Assembly (NCBI GenBank): GCA_026122225.1
Contig: JANEZZ010002769.1
Coordinates: 620,001 to 684,000, forward strand
Length of the DNA: 64,000 bases
Origin: Heloderma charlesbogerti
Taxonomy: Eukaryota > Chordata > Lepidosauria > Squamata > Helodermatidae
Reading direction: 5' to 3'
In this document: positions 54,902 through 64,000 of the stretch, in pieces
Layout: each line of letters opens with the position of its first letter
How positions within the stretch are numbered: the first letter of the stretch is position 1
Notes under the pieces: generated by a model
What the model was told of the DNA's origin: nothing
Seen by the model: the letters and a program-made list of their open reading frames with translations, nothing else
Database searches by the model: none
Program-made: the position numbers and the translations under genes

Positions 54902-55480
54902 AGGAGGACCCCGCAGCTCAGTGGTAGAATACATGCTTTGCATGCAAAAGTTCCCAAGCTGGACCCCCACCATTTCCAAATTAGGCTGGAAAAGATCCCT
55001 GTCTGAAACCCTGGAGTTTACAGTGGGTGTACAGACAATACTGACTTAGATGGACCAATGGTCTGACAAAGGGCGGATTTGCATGTACTGAGAAGACACC
55101 ATGGGGGAATTCCCCTGTGGGGCTTCTTGTTGCTGCTGTAGCTGCCATTTTGAATATTCAATCTGTGGTAGGCGCACGCCGTAGCTTGTTATTTGTTGCA
55201 AACCCAGGGAGGGTGAGTTGTTGGGGTAGTTGACAAGCCACCTGCAACCCTAAAACTGCACATGGGTTCTGGGTGACTTGTCAAGCACCCCAACAACCAC
55301 CCTCGTTGGGTTCGCACATAATGACAAGCTATGGCACACCCCACCGAAGCTTGAATATTCAAAATGGCGGCCACAGCAGTGACAAGAAGTCCCACAGGGA
55401 AATTCCCCTACAATGGCTTCTTGTTGCATGCAAGCCCAGTGTTACAACAGCTTCCTCTACTCCATTCACAGGATTGCTCA
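54902..55480 (+). mobile_element. tRNA-derived SINE split by a foldback element
   Basis: The head GCAGCTCAGTGGTAGAATAC (A box) and CATGCTTTGCATGCAAAAG precede CCTGTCTGAAACCCTGGAG, ACAATACTGACTTAGATGG and ACCAATGGTCTGAC. After the foldback (55075-55440) a piece GTGTTACAACAGCTTCCTC resembles the SINE's usual GGTATAAGGCAGCTTCCT end. The second half of the call is inference. Confidence 0.65.
55071..55442. mobile_element. Long foldback DNA element, arms ~170 bp
   Basis: The left arm and the complement of the right arm share TTGCATGTA/TTGCATGCA, GGGGGAATTCCCCTGTGGG/GGGGAATTTCCCTGTGGG, CTTCTTGTTGCTGCTGT/CTTCTTGTCACTGCTGT, GCCATTTTGAATATTCAA, GTAGCTTGTTATTTGTTG/ATAGCTTGTCATTATGTG, AACCCAGGGAGGGT/AACCCAACGAGGGT and TTGTTGGGGTAGTTGACAAG/TTGTTGGGGTGCTTGACAAG. 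A spacer of about 20 bases sits near 55255. No coding sequence. Confidence 0.82.
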
Positions 55481-56094
55481 GTTCATCTCCAGCCCAGTGG
55501 TGTTGTGCAGCTAGGGCTCACAGGGTTGCAGCACCCGCACTGTTTGATTAGCAGGGACACCGCTGCCACCACCACCACCCAATTCTCTGTACCCTCTGAG
55601 CTGGGCTGGGGGGAAATGGATTTTCCCAACAATACATTGTTCCCTGTTGTAATGGAAAGTATTCTGGGGTAGCTTGGTCTTGAATGGACAATTAAGACTC
55701 ATTAACTTTATCAAAGACCTGGTGGAGATTATCTTTTTATATGGATCAACACTGCTGCCTGAATTTTTGGAGTCTTCTGGGTGTGGCTGTGGGGAATATC
55801 GTGATGAGCACCTGAACTTCCAAACTGACTGCTATGCCTCTGCTCTAGCATTCCAACCACTTCACACTCATGGACATATTGTTGATAACAGAGGTATTTG
55901 GAATAATTTGTATTTATTTCCTAACAATCTTTACCACTCATATCTTTTTAACTGCAACATCATCGTGATTCAAATATGTTCCAAGGAACAATTCTGGAAG
56001 TGATTCCGACATCTAGCTTGAATGGGAATAGTTAATTCCCAGCCCTATATAGGAGGGGTCGGGAACTCACCAAATGATGCTGGACTTTAACTCT

Positions 56095-57875
56095 CATTTA
56101 TGTATGTATTTATTTAAAACATTTCTATCCTGCTCTATATCATTAAGATCTCAGGGCGGCATACAGATAAAATCAATGTAAACAATATAAAACAATTCAA
56201 CACCTAAAAACATATTAAACTATTAAACAAGCTAAAACCAGTTAAAATCTAAAAACAGTTAAAACAATGTGCTAAGGAATGCATTTAGCCCTCAAAGGCT
56301 TTGGTAAAAAGCCACGTTTTTACTTGGTTCCGACACAAAACCAATGTCGGCGCCAACTGGGCCTCCAAGGGGAGAGCATTCCACAACCGGGGTGCCACAG
56401 CAGAGAAGGCCCTCTCCCATAGTGTATGTCTCATACTGGTGGGATGCAAAGGAGAGCCTCTCCAACAGATCTCAGTTCTCGGGCAGGCATATATAGCGAG
56501 AGGCGCTCCCTCCAAGCCGCTTAGGGTTTTAAATGTCATCACCAAAACCTTGAATTCCGACTGGAAGCATATTGGCAGCCAGTGCAATTCCTTTAAAACT
56601 GGTGTTACATGGTTTTTATGAGGTGTTCCGATCAGCAGTCTAGCTGCTGCATTTTGCACTACCTGCAACTTCCGAGTTGTATTCAAGGGCAGCCCCACAT
56701 AAAGTGTATTGCAGTAGTCTAATTGGGAAGTTACCAGCGCATGTACTACTGTGGCTAAGTTATCTCTGTTCAGGAAAGGCGGTAGCTGGCAGAATAGCTG
56801 AAAGCTGGCCCCAAGTACTCCGGGCCACGGAGTCCAGCTGGGACTCCAGCAACAGGGATGGATCTAGGAGTACTCCCAAGCTATGCACCTGCTCCTTCAG
56901 GGGGAGTGCAACCCCGTCCAGGACAGGTCACTTACCCAATTCCCAGATTCGGGAACCACCAATCCACGGAACTTCCATCTTGTCAGGATTCAGCTTCAGT
57001 TTATTGGCCCTCATCCAGCCCATTATAGCCTCCAGGCCCTGGTCCAGCACCTTCACCGCTTCAGCCAACTCTGACAACAAGGAGAAATAGAGCTGAGTAT
57101 CATCATGGTGACACCCCATCCCAAAACTCCTAATGACCTCTCCCAACGGCTTCATATAGATGTTGAACAGCATGGGGGGTAGAACCCTGTGGCACCCCAC
57201 AGCTTAAAAGCCATGGGCTAGAACAGGAATCCCCCAATACCACTCTCTGGAATCGGCCCTGCAGGTAGGAGCAGAACCACTGTAACACAGTGCCTCAACT
57301 CCCATCCTGCAGAGCCGATCCAGTAAGACACCATGATCAATGGTGTTAAAAGCCGCTGAGAGATCCAGGAAGATCAACAGGGTAGCGCTCCCCCTCCCCT
57401 GTCTTTCACCCGGAGTAGGTCGTCAGTCAGAGCAACCAAGGCCGTTTCAGTGCCGTACCATGGCCTGAAACCAGACTGAAATGGGTCTAGATAATCAGTG
57501 TCCTCCAAGAACGTCTGAAGCTGCCCAGCCACCACACGCTCAAGCACCTTGCCCCAAAAGGGGATATTGGCAATGGGGCAATAGTTCTCACACCCCTCTG
57601 GGTTCAGGGGGGCCTCTTCAGGAGAGGGCGCACTACAGCCTCTTCCAAGGCAGCAGGAACCACCCCCTGACAGAGCAAAGCATTTACCACTCCCTGGATC
57701 CACCCTTGCTAGATCGTATAAGCCAAGATGGGCAAGGGTCAAGCTTGCATGAGGTGGGCCGGACTGAGTCAGGCTGCAACAACTGATCCCAGGAAACACA
57801 ACCAGATGGAACACTGGACACCTCCCCAGACTCCGCGATAACTGTGGCGTCAAGTTCTGAGTGAATATTAACTCG
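56095..57875 (-). mobile_element. L2-type LINE, antisense, decayed
   Basis: Minus strand from 57875 down: SRPTSCKLDPCPSWL-like, CENYCPIANIPFWGKVLERV, TDYLDPFQSGFRPWYGTETA, then LPPMLFNIYMKPLGEVIRSF, DDTQLYFSLLSELAEAVKVL, MRANKLKLNPDKMEV, LQVVQNAAARLLIG, LKELHWLPICFQSEF and AVAPRLWNALPLE. The 3' tail lies at 56095-56280. Motif C has lost its YA (HHDDTQ), and many frames are broken. Confidence 0.85.
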
Positions 57876-57879
57876 CATG

Positions 57880-57965
57880 AGCCCTAGCCAGTATGGCCAG
57901 TGGTTGGGGATGATGGGGGTTTTAGAACAACAACATCTGGAGAGCCACAGATTTCCTACTCCTGG
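57880..57965. repeat. Partial hAT-family MITE
   Basis: CCTAGCCAGTATGGCCAGTG, GGGGATGATGGGGGTTTTAG and ACATCTGGAGAGCCACAG: the right half of the palindromic family found at 29351. The left end is absent. Confidence 0.55.
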
Positions 57966-58256
57966 CGTATAGGCTACAAAAAAAGTCAGGATTCTATATT
58001 CCAAAGTGCTGATTTTATCCATTAATAGGATGTTGAGATGACCTATTATTGCAAGCATTTTAAACAGTCAAAAGATGTTCTGTCTAAGAGACTGAAGCTA
58101 GGGGAAAATTTAACAATCATGCTTCTATGAAACTTAATCCATGAAATTTAATGCTACACAAATAAATGAGAATCAGGCTACATCTATGGTGCCACAGCTT
58201 GAATCTGTTCTTGCTAAGGACGTCCCTGCTGTGTTCTTGCTGAGAATAGTTTAGGG

Positions 58257-58360
58257 AGCAATCCTATGCATGTTTAGACACAAAAAATGTCCTACAATTC
58301 TGGATGGAGGGATGCTGGGAGTTGTAGGACTTTTTTCTGTCTAAACTTGCATAGGATTGC
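58257..58360. mobile_element. Harbinger-like MITE with TTA TSD
   Basis: GGGAGCAATCCTATGCATG opposite TGCATAGGATTGCACCC, with TTA directly outside both ends. The core TGTCCTACAATTC / GAGTTGTAGGACTT is palindromic. Same termini as 11515-11967. Confidence 0.75.
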
Positions 58361-58472
58361 ACCCTTAAGGGTGTGATGGCACATTGGACTCTGGAAAGAC
58401 TGTGATTGGATTTGCTTGTACTAGTTGTCTACACATATTACAAAACAGAAGAAAGTCATTTTAAAACTGAGT

Positions 58473-59978
58473 TGTTGTTGTTCAGTCGTTAGGTCGTGTC
58501 TGACTCTTCGTGACCCCATGGACCATAGCATGCCAGGCCCTCCTGTCCTCCGCTCTCTCCCGGAGCATGCTCAAGTTCATATTCATTGCATCGGTGATGC
58601 TATCTAGCCATCTCATCCTCTGCTGTCCCCTTCTCCTTTTGCCTTCAATCTTTCCCAGCATCAGGGTCTTTTCCAGGGAGTTTTCTCTTTGCATTAGGTG
58701 GCCAAAATATTTGAGCTTCAGCTTCAGTATCTGTCCTTCCAATGAGCAGTCAGGGTTGATTTCCTTTAGGATGGACTGATTTGACCTCCTTGCAGTCCAG
58801 GGGACTCGTAAGAGTCTTCTCCAGCAACACAGTTTGAAAGTATCGATTCTTCGGCGCTCAGCCTTCCTTTAGTCCAGCTCTCACAGCCATACATTACTAC
58901 TGGGAAAACCATAGCTTTAATTATACGAACCTTTGTCGGCAAGGTGATGTCTCTGCTTCTTACTATGCTGTCTAGGTTTGCCATAGCTTTCCTCCCAAGG
59001 AGCAAGCGTCTTTTAATTTCATGGCTACAGTCACCGTCTGCGGTGATCTTGGAGCCCAAGGAAATAAAATCTGTCACTGCTTCCATTTCTTCCCCTTCTA
59101 TATGCCAGGAAGTGATGGGGCCAGATGCCATGATCTTCGTTTTTTTAATGTTGAGTTTCAAACCAGCTTTTGCACTCTCCACTTTCACCCTCAACAGGAG
59201 GCTCTTTAGATCCTCTTCGCTTTCTGCCATTAGGGTGGTATCGTCTGCGTATTTGAGGTTGTTGATCATTCTCTTGGCAATCTTAATTCCGACCTGTGAT
59301 TCCTCCAACCCGGCGTTTCTCATGATGTACTCTGCAGATAAGTTAAATAAGCAGGGCGACAATATGCAGTCTTGTCGTACTCCTTTCCTGATTTTGAACC
59401 AATCGGTTGTTCCATGTCCGGTTCTTACTGTTGCGTCTTGACCTTCATACAGGTTTGTCAGGAGACAGGTAAGGTGGTCTGGTACTCCCATCTCTTTTAA
59501 GAATTTGCCAGAGTTCGTTGTGATCCACACAATCAAAGGCTTTAGCGTAGTCAGTGAAGCAGAAATAGACGTTTTTCTGGAATTCTCTTGCTTTCTCCAT
59601 GATCCAGAGGTTGGCGATTTGATCTCTAGTTCCTCTGCCTCTTCGAAACCCAGCAGGTACTTCCGGTAGTTCTCGGTTCACATACTGCTGAAGCCTAGCT
59701 TGTAGGATTTTGAGCATAACCTTGCTGGCATGTGAAATGAGCGCAATTGTACGGTAGTTTGAACACTCTTTGGTGTTGCCCTTCTTTGGAACTGGAATGT
59801 AAACTGACCTTTTCCAGTCTTGTGGCCATTGCTGAGTGTTCCAAATTTGTTGGCATATTGAGTGCAGCACTTTAACAGCATAATCTTTTAGGAGTTTAAA
59901 TAGCTGAGCTGGAATACTGTCATCTCCGCTAGCTTTGTTGTTAGTAATGCTTCCTAAGGCCCACTTGACTTCACTCTC
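58473..59978 (-). mobile_element. BovB LINE, 5'-truncated, antisense, perfect 12-bp TSD
   Basis: 1.5 kb. The minus strand runs from EVKWALGSI through IPVPKKGNTKECSNYRTIAL, DYAKAFDCVDHNELW (motif A), VRQDCILSPCLFNLSAEYIM (motif B), NNLKYADDTTLMAESEEDLK (motif C, intact YADD) to RMRWLDSITDAMNMNLS and a (CAA)n tail. TTAAAACTGAGT is duplicated at 58461-58472 and 59979-59990. A few frameshifts, for example after LKRDG near 59490. Confidence 0.95.
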
Positions 59979-59990
59979 TTAAAACTGAGT

Positions 59991-61080
59991 GGATCTAGTC
60001 AATGTGGGGTGGGGGTTTCATTTGCATTATAGTTGCAGGAAATGCAAAAAAGCTCTTTTCAGATAAAAATGCAAAAAAGCTCTTTTCATGCGAAAGCACC
60101 TTTGTAGTGGCAATGAAATGCAAAATGGTACTGTGTGCATTAGAAAGGTGATGAGATTCCAGAAATCCTTTATGGACAATAGGCTTGTTTGGTTCTCACA
60201 GCCTGTGAATGAATGATTCAGAAACCTGTGCATATTTACTCAGAAGTGGGTGGATGGGATTGCAGCCTCAATTTTATTAGAAAATCTCAGAGTGCAAATA
60301 ATCATGGTTTAGAGCTCCAAGCTGGGAAGGGCAATGACAGCTGTATTAGCAAACGTCAGAGTTCACAAAAAAAGTTTCCTGCAATAAAAGTTTCCTGCAA
60401 TAAACTACGCCTGCATCAGTGGAGGCATTCAACCATCCTTGTCAGGGAAAATGAGCTGTGACCATTTTATTGTTATTTGTTGAGTATCTATGAGGGCAGT
60501 AGGCTTTACAATGGTAATATAAAAACCTAGCCCTCCCCCTGACATTGCAATCTAAATAGCTAAATACAAAAGTGTGGAAAAAGGAGAGGAATCAAGCCAT
60601 TACCAAAGGAAAAATCAAACAAAATGTCTCAAAAATGCTAAAAAATAAAATACCGTTGAAGGAACTTGTTGATGATTTATCAATAAGCTCCAACAAAACA
60701 AACAAGAATCCCAAACCAATATGAACAAAAATTTGTAGTGCCTTTGAAATGCTGTTAAAAGTTTACAAGTATACATTCAATTTTTTCCATCTTTTTTTTG
60801 ATACTTAAACATGCTTCTCCACTTTGGCAACCTAATGCTGCCCTGTGTTACCTTTAAAAACAACCACTGTAATTTCATGCATAGTTTACATGGATGTCTT
60901 ACTACAGAGTAAATCCCATTGCACTCAGTAAGTGTGTTTAGGATTGTGCAGGTATAGGACCACCTCTGCTTCTCAACAAAGGCATACTAGTTTTCTTGGA
61001 AAGCAGAGGACGTCTTTTGCTTTATAGCTCCCTTAAATAATCAAGTGTGTTTGCTGCTGTGATTCAAATAACAGTGCTCT
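59991..61080. other. No gene; small MITE remnants
   Basis: Remnants of the CAATCC palindromic MITE are seen at 60228-60268 (ATATTTACTCAGAAG, GGATTGCAGCC) and 60897-60955 (GAGTAAATCCCATTGCACTC, TTTAGGATTGTGC). A direct repeat GCAAAAAAGCTCTTTTCA occurs at 60045 and 60072. Otherwise A/T-rich sequence without signals. Confidence 0.5.
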
Positions 61081-61084
61081 AAGG

Positions 61085-61435
61085 CAGTGGTCCCCAAAGT
61101 GGGGTGCATGCAAGCTGATCCATTGGGGTGCACAAATTCACCTGATAATTGAGCAGCCTCCTGCTGCCCAGACATGCTGCCACTGTGTGCAATGATGGCG
61201 GCAGCAGGATGGGATGGGAGCGGAGAGGGAAGCTCCATGGCATTTCTCTCTCGCCTCCAGCCTATCCTGCCTCGGCCACTGAGAGCAACTGTGCCAGTCT
61301 CTGCCAGGCACGGCAGAGGAAGGCACAGTTGCTTGCTCCGCCGCAGCACTGGCACAGCTGCCCTCCTGCTCCAAATTTGCTGGCCTTTCCTGTGATGACA
61401 AGTGGCTGTCGGTAGTATGCTACCTAGCAGATATT
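61085..61435. mobile_element. Possible hAT-like element, left end only
   Basis: CAGTGGTCCCCAAAGTGGGG at 61085 is a typical hAT MITE terminus (CAGTGGTTCCCAAACTxxGG). GC-rich interior. No matching right terminus found. Confidence 0.45.
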
Positions 61436-61456
61436 TTTGAAAAAATAAACACACTT

Positions 61457-64000
61457 AGAATCATAGAATAGTAGGGTTGGAAGGGGCCTACAAAACCATC
61501 GTGTCCAACCCCCTGCTCAATGCAGGAATCCAAGTCAGAGCATCCCTGACAGATGGCTGTCCAGCCTCGTCTTGAAGGCCTCCAGTGTGGGAGAGCCCAC
61601 CACCTCCCTAGGGAATTGGTTCCATTGTCCTATTGCTCTAAAAGTCAGGAAGTTTTTCCTGATGTTCAGCCGGAATCTGGCTTCCTGTAACTTGAGCCCA
61701 TTATTCCGTGTCCTGCACTCTGGGATGATCGAGAAGAGATCCTGGCCTTCCTCTATGTGACAACCTTTCAAGTACATTAAGAGCGCTATCATATCTCCCC
61801 TCAGTTTTCTCTTCTCAAGGCTAAACATGCCCAGTTCTTTCAATCTCTCTTCATAGGGCTTTGTTTCCAGTCCCCTGATCATCTTTGTTGCCCTCCTCTG
61901 AACCCTCTCCAGTTTGTCTGCATCCTTCTTCAAGTGTGGTGCCCAGAACTGGACACAGTACTCCAGATGAGGCCTAACCAGTGCAAAGTAGAGGGGGACT
62001 GGTACTTTTTCCTAGGATTTGGAAGCTATGCTTCTATTAATGCAGCCCAAAAGAGCATTTGCCTTTTTTGCAGCCACATCACATTGTTGGCTCATATTCA
62101 GCTTTTGATCGACAACAATTCCAAGATCCTTCTCGCTTGTAGTGTTGTTGAGCCATGTATCCCCCATCTTGTAACTGTGCATTTGGTTCCTTTTTTCCTA
62201 GGTGCAGAACTTGGCATTTATCCCTATGAAATGTCATTCTGTTGTTTTCTGCCCAGCGCTCCAGTCTATCAAGATCACTTTGAATTTTGTTTTTGTCTTC
62301 CAAGGTATTAGCTATCCTGCCCAATTTTGTGTCATTTGCAGATTATATCAGCATTCCCTGCACCTCCTCCTCTAAGTCATTAATAAAAATGTTGAAGAGC
62401 ACTGGGCCCAGGACTGAGCCCTGCAGTACCCCGCTCGTTACCTCACCCCAGTTTGAGAAGAGCCCATTGATAAGCACTCTTATCAACTGAAGTCCGATTC
62501 TGTAGCCAACTGTGGATCCACCGGATCATTGTTTCATCTAGCCTACTTTGAGCTAGTTTGCTCATCAGGATATCATGGAACACTTTGTCAAAAGCTTTGC
62601 TGAAGTTGAAGTATATGATGTCCACAGCATTCCCACAGTCCACAAGGGAGGTTATCAAAAAATGAGATCAGATTCGTCTGGCAGGATTTGTTCTTGACAA
62701 ATCCATGTTGGCTTCGAGTAATCACTGCATGGTTTTCAAGGTGCTTACAGACCGATTGCTTTATAATCCGCTCCAGAATTTTCCCAGGGAATGCTGTCAG
62801 ACTGACTGGTCTGTAGTTCCCAGGTTCCTCCTTTATACCCTTTTTGAAGATAGGGACAACATTAGCCCTCCTCCAGTCATCTGACACTTCCCCCGTCCTC
62901 CATGATTTCTCAAAGAGAATAGACAGTGGTTCTGAGAGTTCTTCTGCCAGTTCCTTTATTACTCTAGTGTGCAGTTCATCTGGCCCTGGAGATCTGAACT
63001 CATTCAAAGTAATTAGGTGTTCCTTGACCATATGCCTATTGATCTCAAGCTGCAATCCTGCCCCTTCAGCCTGTACTTCGCCTTTGCCAGGGGGGTCATA
63101 GACCCTCTTTTGGGAGATGACTGAACCAAAGTAGGAATTGAGCACCTCTACCTTTTCTTTGTCATCTGTTATTGTTTTGCCATCCTTATTTAATAGCTGA
63201 ACCACCATTTCTTTCCTCTGCCTTTTACTATGCACGTAGCTGAAGAAAGCTTTTTTGTGCTTTTAGCATCCCTAGCTAACCTCAGCTCGTTCTCAGCTTT
63301 AGCCTTCCTGACGCCATCCTTGCAATTCTGTGCTACCTGCCTGTACTCTTCCTTTGTTGCTTGGCCTTCTTTCCACTTCCTATGTGTGTATTTTTTTGAG
63401 TTCGGGTCATCTCTTAGCTTTTTGTGAAGCCACATGGGCTTCTTCTGTTGTCTTCCACCTTTTTATCTTGTTTGTAATTGTGCCTTCAGAATTTCCTTTT
63501 TTTTTTTTTAATTCCCACCCATCTTGGACTCCTTTTCTTGTTAGAATTGCTTGCCTTTGGACCTTACTTATCATTGTTCTGAGTTTATTAAAATCAGCTT
63601 TCCTAAAATCCAGGGTACAGGTTTGGCTACACTCGGCTTTTGCTTCCCTTAGAATCAAGAACTCAAGTATAACATGGTCACTTTCCCCCAGAGTTCCTGT
63701 AACTGCTACCTCATCCACTAAGTCATCTCTGTTGGTTAGGATCAAGTCAAGGATAGCCGATCCTCTAGTTCCTTCCTCTACTTTCTATAGGAGGAAGTTA
63801 TCTGCCACACAAGTAGGAATTTCCTGGAGGGGCCATGTTTTGCAGAATTTGTCTCCCAACAAATATCAGGGAAATTGAAGTCCCCCATTACTGCTAAATC
63901 ATGCTTCCTTGAAACATTGGCTATTTGCTTTTCAAAAGTTTCGTCCTTGTCTTCTCCTTGATTGGGTGGCCGGTAATAGACTCCGACCACCATGTTCCTT
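61457..64000 (-). mobile_element. CR1 LINE, antisense, runs off the right edge
   Basis: The 3' end is at 61457 (AGAATCATAGAATAGTAGGG on the + strand). Minus strand, 3' to 5' of the element: [20 protein letters not shown] and [15 protein letters not shown]; then HLGKKEPNAQLQDG; SIVFEKSWRTGEV-like with DDWRRANVVPIFKKGIKEE, NYRPVSLTAFPGKILERIIK and SQHGFVKNKSCQTNL (RT); LNSYFGSVISQKRVYDPPG; and at the edge MGDFNFPDICWET (endonuclease). The blocks are in correct CR1 order over 2.5 kb, with several frameshifts. The catalytic motif C region was not readable in one frame. The rest of the endonuclease lies beyond the window. Confidence 0.92.

Noticed and set aside
29485..64000. Search for SLC4A3 or other host genes downstream of STK11IP
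   Set aside because: No anion-exchanger transmembrane or cytoplasmic blocks were recognised on either strand; all long frames belong to transposable elements.
1..64000. CRISPR arrays, operons, bacterial promoters, rRNA
   Set aside because: The window is vertebrate nuclear DNA; no regularly spaced short repeats with unique spacers and no rRNA blocks were seen.

Overview
The window is vertebrate nuclear DNA, almost certainly from a squamate reptile (lizard or snake). It holds one protein-coding gene, whose exons have vertebrate splice sites, set in interspersed repeats. The repeat mix points to squamates: a BovB (RTE) LINE with a long reading frame plus several 5'-truncated BovB copies, CR1 with the typical 3' end, L2-type LINEs, L1 pieces, tRNA-derived SINEs with a BovB-like tail, and many short inverted-repeat DNA transposons. 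No single feature proves the species.

Layout. 1-6.35 kb: an old antisense CR1-clade LINE (about 60-1250), a CR1 3' scrap near 5 kb, and otherwise no recognisable coding sequence. 6.36-29.3 kb: STK11IP (LIP1, LKB1-interacting protein 1) on the + strand. I traced 22 coding exons that join in one continuous frame of 1053 codons to a TGA at 28556-28558, with a poly(A) signal at 29294. The first roughly 90 residues of the family were not found, so the 5' exons are upstream of, or hidden in, the first 6.3 kb. The introns carry a SINE, hAT- and Harbinger-type MITEs, a diverged direct repeat and a TG microsatellite.

29.5-64 kb: no host gene seen. This is a stack of transposable elements: palindromic MITEs, L2 3' ends (37 kb; 42.7-46.1 kb; 56.1-57.9 kb antisense), an L1 fragment (39.5-40.3 kb), a degenerate tandem repeat (41.2-41.7 kb), CR1 pieces (46.5-47.7 kb; 61.46 kb to the right edge), two long foldback elements (47.9-48.3 and 55.1-55.4 kb), and five BovB copies (38.2, 45.2, 49.0, 53.5, 58.5 kb). 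Several copies keep readable target-site duplications, so part of the insertion order can be reconstructed. One nest is three deep (L2, then L1, then BovB).

In the human genome STK11IP lies between INHA and SLC4A3; neither was recognised here. I found no convincing undescribed multi-gene system. The most unusual items are a GC-AG intron in STK11IP, the three-level nested retrotransposon, the two long foldback elements, a four-unit repeat in which each unit is itself a hairpin, and an unexplained antisense open frame inside a STK11IP intron.
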